Origin: Polynucleobacter sp. 78F-HAINBA
Lineage (GTDB): Bacteria > Pseudomonadota > Gammaproteobacteria > Burkholderiales > Burkholderiaceae
Direction of reading: 5' to 3'
Length of the DNA: 64,000 nucleotides
Assembly (NCBI RefSeq): GCF_018882325.1
Contig: NZ_JACVOQ010000001.1
Span: 310,001 to 374,000, forward strand
A program made the translations under genes and the position numbers. Positions 1 through 7,801 of the stretch are shown here, piece after piece (the first letter of the stretch is position 1; the number at the start of each line of letters is the position of its first letter). The notes under the pieces are model-generated. The model was given only the letters and a program-made list of their open reading frames with translations, made no database searches and had not been told where the DNA came from.

Positions 1-44
1 GGAGCCTTGGCAACCGTCTTCGTAGGAGTTTTTTTAGTGGGCAT
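1..44 (-). CDS. N-terminus of an unidentified Lys/Thr-rich protein (partial)
   Basis: An ATG on the minus strand at 44-42 opens a frame that leaves the window after 14 codons. The visible residues (MPTKKTPTKTVAKA) are rich in lysine, threonine and alanine. Such a start could belong to a nucleic-acid-binding protein or to a protein with a disordered basic tail. No strong Shine-Dalgarno is visible upstream. The fragment is too short to assign, and the call as a gene rests only on the open frame and its composition. Confidence 0.4.
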   Translation of the reverse strand, partial: MPTKKTPTKTVAKA

Positions 45-90
45 ATCTATTAGTTATCTCGGTGAATTTTGTAAGTTAGTTTTAGATCTA

Positions 91-462
91 TTAAATCTGG
101 AATAAGATTGCCACTACGCAAGCCAAGCCAGCAAGCCACACTATTGATCGGGTGGTTGGCCAATCCGCTACATAGCAAATTAAATAAGCAATACGTGCAG
201 CAACAAATCCGATTGCCAATAAATCAACCCTAGCTTGCGGTGCGTTGGCTACAGTGGCAATGATGACAGCGGCGAAAAATAAGGGAAGAGATTCAAAAAG
301 ATTAGCTTGAGCGGCATTGGCGCGCGCCCGAAATCCTGTCTGCTTCGCAAGCCATTGTCTGGGCATGCCATTGTCATAACCCTCAAATCCTTTTTTAGCA
401 ATTCCAGCAGCAACATAGGGAAATAATCCCATGAACAGCACACACCAATAAGCAATAGTCAT
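91..462 (-). CDS. MAPEG family membrane protein
   Basis: A 123-residue, strongly hydrophobic protein with about four predicted membrane helices, the size and layout of the MAPEG family (membrane-associated proteins in eicosanoid and glutathione metabolism). The segment [16 protein letters not shown] at about residues 45-60 matches the family's conserved Arg/Asn/Glu loop after helix 1. Bacterial members are inner-membrane proteins, often of unknown substrate, some with glutathione transferase activity. Its start codon overlaps the plsY stop by 4 bp (ATGA), so the two are probably translated from one message. The family call is firm; the substrate is not known. Confidence 0.85.
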   Translation of the reverse strand: MTIAYWCVLFMGLFPYVAAGIAKKGFEGYDNGMPRQWLAKQTGFRARANAAQANLFESLPLFFAAVIIATVANAPQARVDLLAIGFVAARIAYLICYVADWPTTRSIVWLAGLACVVAILFQI

Positions 463-1094
463 GATTGCGCCTTCTTCTTGGAGCCAATGCGACTTTCTTT
501 ACCGTTGATGAGATTGTAAATATTGCTGCGATGACGCCAGATCAGCAAAAGACAAACTGCAAGCAGCGCAATGCCCATCGGCTGGAAACCAAATAAGAAT
601 ACAAAGTAGATCGGACCAAATACTGCGGCAGCTAAAGCAGCTAAAGAAGAGTAGCGCATGAATGCCGCCACAATAATCCAGGTACCTAATGTAGCTAAGC
701 CCAGAATCCAATTGATGCCAAACAAAATACCGCAGGCAGTTGCAACACCTTTGCCGCCTTTAAAACCGTGGAAGATGGGGAATAAGTGGCCCAGGAACAC
801 AGCGATGACAACACCACATAACAACCAAGAGCTCAGTGTTGAAGTCAGCGATTCATCGCCTAGTAGGATTCTGGCGAGCATCACGGCAAAAAAGCCTTTA
901 AGTGCATCGCCAATTAAGGTCAGAACGGCGGCAAGCTTATTGCCGGTGCGCAGAACATTGGTAGCACCAGGATTACCAGAGCCATAAGAGTGGGGGTCGG
1001 GCAAACGCATGCACTTACTGACCACTACCGCAAATGAAATAGATCCAATGAGGTAAGCAATTGGGATGAGCAACAGGTCTAGAGTGAAATTCAT
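459..1094 (-). CDS. plsY: Glycerol-3-phosphate acyltransferase PlsY
   Basis: Inner-membrane enzyme that moves an acyl group from acyl-phosphate to glycerol-3-phosphate, giving lysophosphatidate, the first step of phospholipid synthesis. The 211 residues hold the family motifs: GSGNPGATN at residues 38-46 and the loop [19 protein letters not shown] at about 102-120, between several membrane helices. Length is normal for the family. A basic tail (GSKKKAQS) ends the protein. It overlaps the downstream MAPEG gene by 4 bp. The divergent vapBC promoter lies just upstream. Confidence 0.97.
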   Translation of the reverse strand: MNFTLDLLLIPIAYLIGSISFAVVVSKCMRLPDPHSYGSGNPGATNVLRTGNKLAAVLTLIGDALKGFFAVMLARILLGDESLTSTLSSWLLCGVVIAVFLGHLFPIFHGFKGGKGVATACGILFGINWILGLATLGTWIIVAAFMRYSSLAALAAAVFGPIYFVFLFGFQPMGIALLAVCLLLIWRHRSNIYNLINGKESRIGSKKKAQS

Positions 1095-1134
1095 GCTGCT
1101 ATCTTAAACACTTATCTAACGAATTATTTTTGGA

Positions 1135-1180
1135 TTACCAAACCTGGATCAAATGCTATATACTATTGCTATATACATAA
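1135..1180 (+). promoter_or_regulatory. vapBC promoter with paired repeats
   Basis: A sigma70-like promoter is readable: TTACCA at 1135-1140, an 18-bp spacer, and TATACT at 1159-1164. Two identical 10-bp repeats, TGCTATATAC, lie at 1154-1163 and 1167-1176, with starts 13 bp apart. They cover the -10 element and the likely start site near 1171. This is where an autorepressing VapB-VapC complex would be expected to bind. The strong ribosome site AAGGGGAG follows before the vapB ATG at 1191. The operator role is inferred from position. Confidence 0.55.
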
Positions 1181-1190
1181 GGGGAGCGCT

Positions 1191-1430
1191 ATGTCCATAG
1201 CAATTAGCACAGTGTTTACCAATAATCGCAGCCAAGCAGTTAGATTGCCGGCAGAAGCCCGTTTACCGGATGAGGTGAAAAAGGTCATTGTCCGCATTCG
1301 CGGTCGAGAGCGAATTATTACGCCATTTGAAAACACTTGGGATAACTTTTTCCTAAATGGGCCATCCGTATCTAGTGACTTTATGAATGAACGCGGGGAG
1401 CAAAAACCAGTTAAGCGAGAAGACCTTTAA
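1191..1430 (+). CDS. vapB: VapB-type antitoxin
   Basis: A 79-residue protein with the short N-terminal swapped-hairpin (AbrB/MazE-like) domain of VapB antitoxins: residues 1-40 include TVFTNNRSQAVRLPAE, the typical DNA-binding beta segment. The C-terminal half (WDNFFLNGPSVSSDFM, then a charged end) fits the flexible region that wraps the toxin. A good Shine-Dalgarno (AAGGGGAG) precedes the ATG. The stop codon overlaps the vapC start by one base (TAATG), giving translational coupling. It probably neutralises VapC and, with it, represses the operon through the upstream repeats. Confidence 0.93.
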   Translation: MSIAISTVFTNNRSQAVRLPAEARLPDEVKKVIVRIRGRERIITPFENTWDNFFLNGPSVSSDFMNERGEQKPVKREDL

Positions 1431-1834
1431 TGCTCAAGTATTTACTGGATACCAACATTGTTATATATGTACTCAAACGCAGACCAGCAGAAGTGTTGAA
1501 GATCTTCAACACGAATGCGAGTCGAATGGCAATTTCAAGCATCACTTTATCTGAGTTAATTTATGGCGCGGAGAAGAGTCCCAACGTCGACAAGAATTTA
1601 GAGGCAATAGAGGAATTCATTAGCCATCTAGATGTACTCCCTTATGACGCAAAAGCTTCTCAACACTACGGCCAAATTAAAGCGACGCTTGAGAGAAAGG
1701 GTGAAACGATTGGTGAGAACGATATACATATTGCTGCCCATGCAATTAGCCTGGGGCTTATTCTAGTAACGAATAATTTACGTGAATTTAAAAGGGTTGC
1801 AAACCTTGCTCTAGAGAACTGGGTTGAGACCTAA
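1430..1834 (+). CDS. vapC: VapC-type PIN-domain ribonuclease toxin
   Basis: A 134-residue PIN-domain protein. Known VapC toxins cut specific RNAs, often initiator tRNA or rRNA, using Mg ions held by a set of acidic residues. Here these are visible as Asp7 (LLDTNIV), Glu42 (ITLSELIYG) and Asp98 (GENDIHIAAHA), followed by TNNLREF, the usual C-terminal Asn/Phe motif. All catalytic positions look intact, so the toxin should be active. It is the second gene of a two-gene unit that sits alone between plsY and xerD. Confidence 0.95.
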   Translation: MLKYLLDTNIVIYVLKRRPAEVLKIFNTNASRMAISSITLSELIYGAEKSPNVDKNLEAIEEFISHLDVLPYDAKASQHYGQIKATLERKGETIGENDIHIAAHAISLGLILVTNNLREFKRVANLALENWVET

Positions 1835-1875
1835 ATTTAGAGACATGCGGTAGTAATATCCCCTGGATTAGTAGC

Positions 1876-2823
1876 TTAAGAGCCCCTAGGATGATGCTGC
1901 TGATGAATCGATTTAAGACGCTCTCTAGCCACATGGGTATAGATCTGAGTAGTAGAGATATCAGCATGTCCCAAAAGCAGCTGCACTACCCTCAAATCCG
2001 CCCCATGATTGAGCAAATGGGTGGCAAAAGCATGGCGCAGGGTATGTGGAGATAAGGCCACAGGAATATTGGCAATCGTGGCATAACGCTTGATTAAAGC
2101 CCAAAAGGCTTGACGCGTTAAACCCGTCCCAGTATGACGACCCACAAATACAGCATCTGTAGTTTTACCTTCAAGCAATGGCGTTCTTGCTTCAGTCAGA
2201 TAACGACGCAACCACTGCCCTGCTTCTCCGCCAAAAGGCACTAGGCGCTCTTTACCACCCTTACCATTCACGATCCGAACCACACCCTCATTTAAGCCAA
2301 GCGCCACCGTCTTGAGAGTAACAATCTCCGAGACACGTAAGCCACTGGCATACATCAACTCCAACATGGTGCGATCACGCAGTCCCAGTGGAGTATCGAT
2401 ATCAGGGGCATTGAGTAAGGCAGTAACCTGATCTTCACTCAAGGTCTTCGGAAAGCGCAGCGCCTGCTTAGCAGCGCGCAAGCCAATGCAAGGGTCACTC
2501 TTGACCAAATTAATACGAAGTGCATGACGATAAAAGCGCTTGAAAACTGTTAGACGTCGATTAGCAGTAGTAGCCTTATCCGCACGACGATGGGCTATGT
2601 AGGCTGTGAGATCTTTTTCTGTAACGCTGTAGAGATCAGCGCCAGATTCTTTAAAAAGCCACTGTGCTAGAAGGAGTAGATCGCGACGATAGGCTGACAA
2701 GCTATTCTGGGCTAATCCATCCTCAAGCCAACAAGCATCACAGAAGCGCTCAATGGCTTCTTGGCTTGTCAATGCAATCGACGGCTTAAGCAATAGAGTC
2801 AAGCCCTGTTCAACAGTCGCCAT
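1876..2823 (-). CDS. xerD: Site-specific tyrosine recombinase XerD
   Basis: With XerC, resolves chromosome dimers at dif before division. The 315-residue protein has an N-terminal SAM-like core-binding domain (to about residue 105) and a C-terminal catalytic domain. The full active-site set is visible: Arg163 (SGLRVSEI), Lys188 (NGKGGKE), His260 and Arg263 (HTLRHAF), His286 (LLGHADISTTQ) and nucleophile Tyr295 (QIYTHV). I chose the ATG at 2823; a GTG two codons upstream (2829) is also possible. The gene is flanked on both sides by toxin-antitoxin pairs, which is unusual. XerD rather than XerC is a judgement from sequence style. Confidence 0.93.
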   Translation of the reverse strand: MATVEQGLTLLLKPSIALTSQEAIERFCDACWLEDGLAQNSLSAYRRDLLLLAQWLFKESGADLYSVTEKDLTAYIAHRRADKATTANRRLTVFKRFYRHALRINLVKSDPCIGLRAAKQALRFPKTLSEDQVTALLNAPDIDTPLGLRDRTMLELMYASGLRVSEIVTLKTVALGLNEGVVRIVNGKGGKERLVPFGGEAGQWLRRYLTEARTPLLEGKTTDAVFVGRHTGTGLTRQAFWALIKRYATIANIPVALSPHTLRHAFATHLLNHGADLRVVQLLLGHADISTTQIYTHVARERLKSIHQQHHPRGS

Positions 2824-2866
2824 AAGCACAAATGTTTCTTCAAATTATTTTTGATTGAAGTGAAAT

Positions 2867-3148
2867 TCAATCATCCTGTCGCTTTAAATCACGATAGAAA
2901 TTTTCATGCGGGCCAAAGGTCAATAACTTAATACTTTCTTCATCCAAAATTCGATAGGCCAACAGACACTGTTGCTGTGAAAGTCGAAACTTAAAAACTC
3001 GCACGCCCAGTAAATCTCCGATCTTAGCCTCCCCAATAGATGGATCTAAACCAATGGCCCTAACCGCACCGTCCAACTCAGATTTTTGTTGCGGGTGTAA
3101 TTTTTTTATAGCCCTTACAAACGAGGCCGTCAGAAGTAAGCGCATCAA
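2867..3148 (-). CDS. RelE/ParE-superfamily toxin
   Basis: A 93-residue basic protein of the RelE/ParE fold. The features are ASFVRAIKKLHPQQKSELDGAV (alpha hairpin), then the beta strands FKFRLSQQQCLLAYRI and IKLLTFGPHENFYRDLKR. The last segment resembles the C-terminal GxHxxFY pattern of RelE-like mRNA interferases. Toxins of this type act on ribosome-bound mRNA or on gyrase; which applies here cannot be read from the sequence. The start overlaps the antitoxin stop by 4 bp, giving a tightly coupled pair. Confidence 0.85.
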   Translation of the reverse strand: MMRLLLTASFVRAIKKLHPQQKSELDGAVRAIGLDPSIGEAKIGDLLGVRVFKFRLSQQQCLLAYRILDEESIKLLTFGPHENFYRDLKRQDD

Positions 3149-3354
3149 CTAAACGCATACTCACCAATGATTGGCTCTTGATCTGCAATCAAAATCTCTC
3201 GAATCATAGAAAACGGTAAGTCCGGATTCTCTTGAGCAACCCTACCAATCTGCGACCAGTATTCAATCTGCTTAGGCACCGAGCGGTGCTCAATTTGCCC
3301 ATAAGCTTTAGCCTGTTCCACCAAACTTTCAGACAACTTAACGTTAATAGACAT
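3145..3354 (-). CDS. ParD-like antitoxin of the RelE/ParE pair
   Basis: A 69-residue protein in antitoxin position. MSINVKLSESLVEQAKAYGQIEHRS looks like a ribbon-helix-helix beta strand and first helix, and PKQIEYWSQIGRVAQENPD resembles the ParD-like family with a conserved Gln-Ile-Glu-Tyr-Trp core. The acidic C-terminus (ADQEPIIGEYAFS) would contact the toxin. Shine-Dalgarno AAGGAG precedes the ATG. A perfect palindrome lies over its promoter, consistent with autoregulation. The assignment to a particular ParD subfamily is by eye only. Confidence 0.8.
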   Translation of the reverse strand: MSINVKLSESLVEQAKAYGQIEHRSVPKQIEYWSQIGRVAQENPDLPFSMIREILIADQEPIIGEYAFS

Positions 3355-3377
3355 ATTTTTCTCCTTGAGATAGGTCC

Positions 3378-3408
3378 ATTATAGCTATATAGGTTCCAAA
3401 AAGGAACC
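3378..3408 (-). promoter_or_regulatory. Promoter and palindromic operator of the RelE/ParE pair
   Basis: On the minus strand a perfect -10 element TATAAT lies at 3383-3378. Just upstream is a perfect inverted repeat, GGTTCC-AAAAA-GGAACC, at 3392-3408. It fills the spacer and reaches the -35 region, so a bound antitoxin dimer would block RNA polymerase. Transcription should start near 3371, leaving a short leader with the AAGGAG ribosome site. Confidence 0.65.
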
Positions 3409-3494
3409 AATTTATCTAAATCCGGCTAAAGAAGCTTTATGCCTTCACCACCAATTCTGAGTGGGGGATGGGTTTGCGAGAACTTGCCCTAAAT

Positions 3495-3980
3495 TTAGTC
3501 ACGGAAGTTATTAAAGCCTAAAGGCGCTTCTGTTACTTCCTTCTTAAGCAAAGCCATCGTCTCTTGTAAGTCATCCCGCTTAGTGCCAGTAACACGAACC
3601 GCATCACCTTGGATGCTAGCTTGAACTTTGATCTTACTATCTTTAATGATGCGTACTACTTTTTTAGATAACTCAGAAGTAATGCCCTTCTGAATCTTCA
3701 TGGTTTGCTTGCGCTTATCGCCACCAATAGTCTCAGTTTTATCATCCTTAAGATAACGCACATCCACATTGCGTTTAGCCATCTTGCTAATCAGTACATC
3801 GCGCACTTGGCCCAATTTAAAGTCGTCATCGCCAAAGAGGATCAAAGTCTCGTCCTTTTGCTCAACACGGCTATCAGAGCCTTTGAAGTCGAAGCGATTG
3901 GTGATTTCTTTATTGGACTGTTCGATCGCGTTTTTTAACTCAATCATGTCGGGTTCGCACACTACGTCAAATGATGGCAT
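3495..3980 (-). CDS. yajQ: YajQ family nucleotide-binding protein
   Basis: A 161-residue member of the YajQ/UPF0234 family, which has two ferredoxin-like domains. Members bind cyclic di-GMP in some species and have also been linked to RNA and nucleotide binding. The start [19 protein letters not shown] and the segment [13 protein letters not shown] are the family signature, and the end ([13 protein letters not shown]) matches the usual PLQF.NFRD-like terminus. Full length. It is a single gene, divergent from murB. A role in cyclic di-GMP signalling here is by family analogy only. Confidence 0.95.
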   Translation of the reverse strand: MPSFDVVCEPDMIELKNAIEQSNKEITNRFDFKGSDSRVEQKDETLILFGDDDFKLGQVRDVLISKMAKRNVDVRYLKDDKTETIGGDKRKQTMKIQKGITSELSKKVVRIIKDSKIKVQASIQGDAVRVTGTKRDDLQETMALLKKEVTEAPLGFNNFRD

Positions 3981-4100
3981 TTCAACTCCTTAGTTAATCT
4001 TGAGTAATCTTGGATATTCTGTTCTGGCAAATCTCATGGGCTTTCTGTAATTTTGAAGCAGAAAGACCGCAGAAAATACGATTGCGAATAAGATTGTGGC

Positions 4101-5141
4101 ATGAACTCCGCACAAAATGCGCCCACCTCGCCAAAATTGACGCCCAATATGGCGTTAAAGTACCGCAACACCTTTGGCTTTGAGGTATGCGCGGAATCAG
4201 CCTATGAGATCACTGCTGCAGAACAAATTCCGAAGGTGATGCAGCAAATTGCAGAGCAGAAATTACCTTGGCGAGTTCTTGGCGGAGGAAGTAATGTCAT
4301 TTTGCCCAAAGTCTTGCCTGGCGTAACCCTCCTAATGAACATTCCAGGACAAGAAATCACCCGGTCTGATGAGAGTAATACGGTGATTACGGTAGGCGCT
4401 GGGGTCAATTGGCATGACTTCGTTTCCTGGACCATAGAGCAGCAATTGCCAGGTCTTGAAAACCTTGCCCTCATACCCGGAACAGTTGGCGCAGCTCCCA
4501 TCCAAAATATCGGGGCTTATGGCGCAGAAGTAGCTGACTTTATCGACAGCATCGAAGCTTTTGATACAGCAGCCCATGCCTTTGTCACCCTCCCGAAAGC
4601 AGCATGCCAGTTTGCTTATCGCGATAGCTACTTCAAGCAAAATCCCCATCGATTTATCGTGACAAAGGTCGCTTTTAAAATCCCCAAAGCCTGGGAACCA
4701 CGACTTCAATATGCTGACCTAGCTAGACAATTTGCTGGTGCAGATACTAAGCCGACTGCTCAGCAAATTTTCACAGCCGTTTGCAATATTCGTTCACAAA
4801 AATTGCCAGACCCTAAAGTGATTGGCAATGCTGGCAGTTTTTTCCAGAACCCCATCGTTCCTGACAAGCAATACCTGGATTTACTACAGGTCCATCCGCA
4901 ATTAGTTTCTTATCCAGACCAAACAGGTATGCGCAAACTGGCTGCTGGATGGCTCATCGATCAATGCGGATTCAAAGGTCAGACGGTTGGTTCTGTTGGC
5001 GTTTACAAAAACCAAGCTCTGGTACTAGTCAATCATGGCGATGGCACAGCTGAAGACATTCTTAATTTAGCCAAATCCATTCAAGACAAAGTACGTGAAA
5101 TCTATGGCGTTCAACTTGAGATTGAGCCGAATATTTTCTAA
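4101..5141 (+). CDS. murB: UDP-N-acetylenolpyruvoylglucosamine reductase MurB
   Basis: Flavoenzyme that reduces UDP-GlcNAc-enolpyruvate with NADPH to UDP-MurNAc, the second committed step of peptidoglycan synthesis. The 346-residue protein shows the FAD-binding signature LGGGSNV near residue 61 and LIPGTVGAAPIQNIGAYGAE near residue 128. RDSYFK carries the tyrosine of type I enzymes, GNAGSFFQNP carries the catalytic serine, and the C-terminal IEPNIF carries the active-site glutamate. The E. coli-like (type I) layout is clear. It is convergent with the next gene, only 4 bp away. Confidence 0.97.
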   Translation: MNSAQNAPTSPKLTPNMALKYRNTFGFEVCAESAYEITAAEQIPKVMQQIAEQKLPWRVLGGGSNVILPKVLPGVTLLMNIPGQEITRSDESNTVITVGAGVNWHDFVSWTIEQQLPGLENLALIPGTVGAAPIQNIGAYGAEVADFIDSIEAFDTAAHAFVTLPKAACQFAYRDSYFKQNPHRFIVTKVAFKIPKAWEPRLQYADLARQFAGADTKPTAQQIFTAVCNIRSQKLPDPKVIGNAGSFFQNPIVPDKQYLDLLQVHPQLVSYPDQTGMRKLAAGWLIDQCGFKGQTVGSVGVYKNQALVLVNHGDGTAEDILNLAKSIQDKVREIYGVQLEIEPNIF

Positions 5142-5145
5142 AAAA

Positions 5146-6195
5146 TTAGTCAATATTTAATGTAAGTAATTCTGGATATTGCCTCAGTAAAGCTTGCTTT
5201 CCCTGATTTAATCTTTTAATCCATCCTGGACCACGCGACAATGCATCAGACCATGCATCTCTCACTAAATTGGCATTACCACTCTCAAAAAGCACCTTAA
5301 AAATTGCTGCGGCTTGCCCAAGATCCTTATTTGCCTTTGATCGCTCGCTAACGGGTCGCTCACCATAAATAATTAATTTATGGACCGCGTAGCGTTCAGG
5401 CGAAGGAATATTAACAATACAAGCTCCTTCTTTGGAAAGCAAAACTGCTTGCGTTGTATCGATCAACGAAAATTCCATAAACTTCAGGCATTCCAATGCT
5501 AGACCTAGCTCGGGCAAAACTACAGGCCCACCGTTACGAGTTTGAGGGGTAACAAAATCTAGTCGCAACTCCGGGTCTTTTGGATTGCGATACTGGGCAC
5601 CAGTTTTGCCAGAAAACTCTGTGATTGGTAAAAGGCCCATCTCAAGTGAATTCAAGGCATCGTGAACGGAAATTTTGACATTCGCACATAAGGCAATCGA
5701 CACATTCTTACCTGCGTGAGCAAAATCAACATCCATCGTCAAATTTGATGAGAGCCATTTCACTCCCAGCATATTGCCCATAGCTAAAAAGGCGTGGGTC
5801 CCAATCAATATCCCACCAGCACCAAAGAAACCGTACTGATCCAATCGATTGATTACTCTAAAATGCTTAGTCAGCGCACTTGCGCAACCCAGCGCCTCAG
5901 CAGACTTTGCTAGCGCCTTGATTTTGATCTGCAAATCACCCGCTTTTACAGCATCATGCTTTTTAATCAAATCGAGAATCCTGTCATCCTCTGGTCCTAC
6001 ATAAGCCATCCGACCAGTACCATCTAGGTCCCTATAGCCGTAATAGATATAGGGCCTTCCCTTTTGCATTTGTTTATGAAACGCGCCCGGTAATATCCGA
6101 AATCGATCGATGCTCTGAATTCGTAATTGATCTTGCAACTCCGCATACGCTGTTTGCGCAGACAAGGATAGAGGGGTGTATAGATCTGATTTCAT
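5146..6195 (-). CDS. GSU2403-family nucleotidyltransferase-fold protein
   Basis: A 349-residue protein that I place in the GSU2403-like nucleotidyltransferase-fold family (pfam NTP_transf_8). The catalytic pattern is present: GAGGILIGTHA at residues 125-135 is the Gly-Gly/Ser loop, TMDVDF gives Asp155 and Asp157, and LRLDFVTP gives a third acid, Asp213. The N-terminal 120 residues hold a helical region with KGRPYIYYGYRD. Relatives are mostly uncharacterised; the fold is shared with AbiEii-type toxins, so a toxin or defence role is possible but unproven. It stands alone, under a large dyad at its start codon. Confidence 0.8.
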   Translation of the reverse strand: MKSDLYTPLSLSAQTAYAELQDQLRIQSIDRFRILPGAFHKQMQKGRPYIYYGYRDLDGTGRMAYVGPEDDRILDLIKKHDAVKAGDLQIKIKALAKSAEALGCASALTKHFRVINRLDQYGFFGAGGILIGTHAFLAMGNMLGVKWLSSNLTMDVDFAHAGKNVSIALCANVKISVHDALNSLEMGLLPITEFSGKTGAQYRNPKDPELRLDFVTPQTRNGGPVVLPELGLALECLKFMEFSLIDTTQAVLLSKEGACIVNIPSPERYAVHKLIIYGERPVSERSKANKDLGQAAAIFKVLFESGNANLVRDAWSDALSRGPGWIKRLNQGKQALLRQYPELLTLNID

Positions 6196-6198
6196 CTC

Positions 6199-6230
6199 GT
6201 TATTATACAGAAAAATAATTGTATAATAAC
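6199..6230 (-). promoter_or_regulatory. Promoter inside an 11-bp inverted repeat; probable leaderless start
   Basis: Perfect inverted repeat: GTTATTATACA at 6199-6209 and TGTATAATAAC at 6220-6230, separated by 10 bp. On the minus strand one arm contains a consensus -10 element, TATAAT at 6207-6202. Only six bases separate it from the ATG at 6195, so transcription should begin at or next to the start codon. There is no Shine-Dalgarno. A repressor on the dyad would cover the whole promoter. The repeat is direct observation; the leaderless message is inference. Confidence 0.6.
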
Positions 6231-6281
6231 CAGTAAGATTAAGTAGTTACTGACTTTGAATGGATAAGTCCAGTCGACACC

Positions 6282-7487
6282 TTACTTGATATTTGCAAAC
6301 TCGACTTCCACTTGACCTTCTGCTAGCTGCACCTGGAATACCTCTTTCGTGTTGAGCTCCTTGGGGTTGCGTACTGCATGCATTGCTTGCTCCTCTTTGC
6401 TCAAGATGACTGCGTAGCCTCGCTCTAGCGTTCTTTGCGGGTTGAGCATTTCTAGTTGGGCTTGGTAGTGGCCTTGATTGCGCTTCCAACTCTCTACCCG
6501 CACACCCCATGCTTGATTGAGGCGTTGTTGCCAGCTCGCAATTTGCTCACGCATGCGATCAGGGTTTGGTAAAGCATGGCCTAGGCGCAATGCTAATTGA
6601 TCTAGAGTTTGCGCTTCTCGCTCTACACGCTGACTCACTCTTTGCAAGAGCGCTTGCATGATGGCATCAAGCTCTTGCAACATTTGATCACGACGTGGTG
6701 CTGCCAACTCAGCAGCGCCTGTTGGGGTTGGTGCTCGCAAGTCAGCAACAAAGTCTGCAATCGTGACATCAGTTTCATGACCAACACCGCTGACTATTGG
6801 GATGCGCGATTGGGCAATTACATAAGCCAGCTTCTCATCATTAAATGCCCAGAGGTCTTCAATACTGCCGCCACCCCTCACTAACAAAATGACATCAACA
6901 GCATTTTCTTTTTCAGCAGCTTTGATTGCGGAAATAATTCCCGCAGGCGCATCCGGACCCTGCACTAGGGTTGGGTAAATCACAATCGGAATATGGGGGG
7001 CTCTTCTCGCTAAAGTGCTGAGCACATCCTTGAGTGCAGCAGCCTGTGGCGAGGTGATGATGCCAATGGATCTTGGATGGGTTGGGATCTCACGCTTAGT
7101 CTCAGCATCAAAGAGACCTTCTTTGGCTAATTTAGCCTTGAGTTTGAGGAAGGCTTCATATAGCCCGCCCATACCAGCACGTCTTAGGGTTTGAATTGTG
7201 AGCTGAATATCCCCCCTGGGAACATACATTCCCAGCTGAGCACTGACTTCCACCAAATCACCAGACTGGGGCATAAAACCGACCTGTCCGTTACGACCCC
7301 GGAACATTACGCAGCGGATTTGCCCTTCCTCGTCTTTGAGAGAAAAGTACCAGTGGCCACTGTCATAAGCCTTGAAATTAGAAATCTCCCCGCTCACCCA
7401 TACGGTGTCAAAGCGCTCCTCTAAAGAGCTCGCAATGGCGCGGTTTAGGTCGCCAACACTCAGAATTTCCCTTGATATTTCCGACAT
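6282..7487 (-). CDS. xseA: Exodeoxyribonuclease VII large subunit
   Basis: Large subunit of exonuclease VII, which degrades single-stranded DNA to short oligonucleotides in repair. The N-terminal OB-fold is seen as LNRAIASSLEERFDTVWVSG and SLKDEEGQIRCVMFRGR. The catalytic domain carries IGIITSPQAAALKD, LVRGGGSIEDLWAFNDE and GVGHETDVTIADFVAD. A long coiled region follows, then a C-terminal beta segment with the conserved ERGYAVILS. I chose the ATG at 7487 (MSEISREIL); an in-frame start seven codons upstream (7508) is less likely. xseB is not adjacent. Confidence 0.96.
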   Translation of the reverse strand: MSEISREILSVGDLNRAIASSLEERFDTVWVSGEISNFKAYDSGHWYFSLKDEEGQIRCVMFRGRNGQVGFMPQSGDLVEVSAQLGMYVPRGDIQLTIQTLRRAGMGGLYEAFLKLKAKLAKEGLFDAETKREIPTHPRSIGIITSPQAAALKDVLSTLARRAPHIPIVIYPTLVQGPDAPAGIISAIKAAEKENAVDVILLVRGGGSIEDLWAFNDEKLAYVIAQSRIPIVSGVGHETDVTIADFVADLRAPTPTGAAELAAPRRDQMLQELDAIMQALLQRVSQRVEREAQTLDQLALRLGHALPNPDRMREQIASWQQRLNQAWGVRVESWKRNQGHYQAQLEMLNPQRTLERGYAVILSKEEQAMHAVRNPKELNTKEVFQVQLAEGQVEVEFANIK

Positions 7488-7801
7488 TTTTTCTCTATTT
7501 CTACACAAGCACCTGGCTTAGCGGCCAATAAATATCCACAGAAGCACATTCGCCTGCGATTTAACCGCTAAAAGTAAGTAATTACTGACCCAAAACGTCT
7601 CATAAATCCAACAGATGATCTCTATCCTTTTGATTTATATCATAAATTATCACTCTCGATTTTGAGTGTATTTGCCCAAAATCGGACATCTTTACCATCA
7701 ATCAAGGACTTACAAGCCATTTCCTAGAAAGTTTTGCACAGAGTTATCCACAGGCTGACTTTCAGAAAACGGGTTTTTAATTCAGCTAAAGTACTGAGCT
7801 T
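7488..7801. other. Intergenic region between xseA and exbB with one DnaA box
   Basis: About 310 bp without a gene between two divergent transcription units. It contains a perfect consensus DnaA box, TTATCCACA, at 7744-7752, and a related TATCCACA at 7534-7541. The middle (7610-7680) is AT-rich. No third DnaA site, replication gene or terminator was seen, so an origin is not supported. Promoters for xseA and exbB must lie here, but no strong -35/-10 pair stands out. Confidence 0.5.

Noticed and set aside
658-987. 109-codon open frame on the plus strand
   Set aside because: Antisense shadow of plsY with no ribosome site and no recognisable product.
1876-2823. XerD as the integrase of an integrated element
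   Set aside because: All features fit the housekeeping Xer recombinase; there are no att-like repeats or phage genes, and the size is that of XerC/XerD.
7488-7801. Replication origin, because of a DnaA box and an AT-rich stretch
   Set aside because: Only one perfect box, no dnaA, gidA or parAB nearby, and no repeat cluster.
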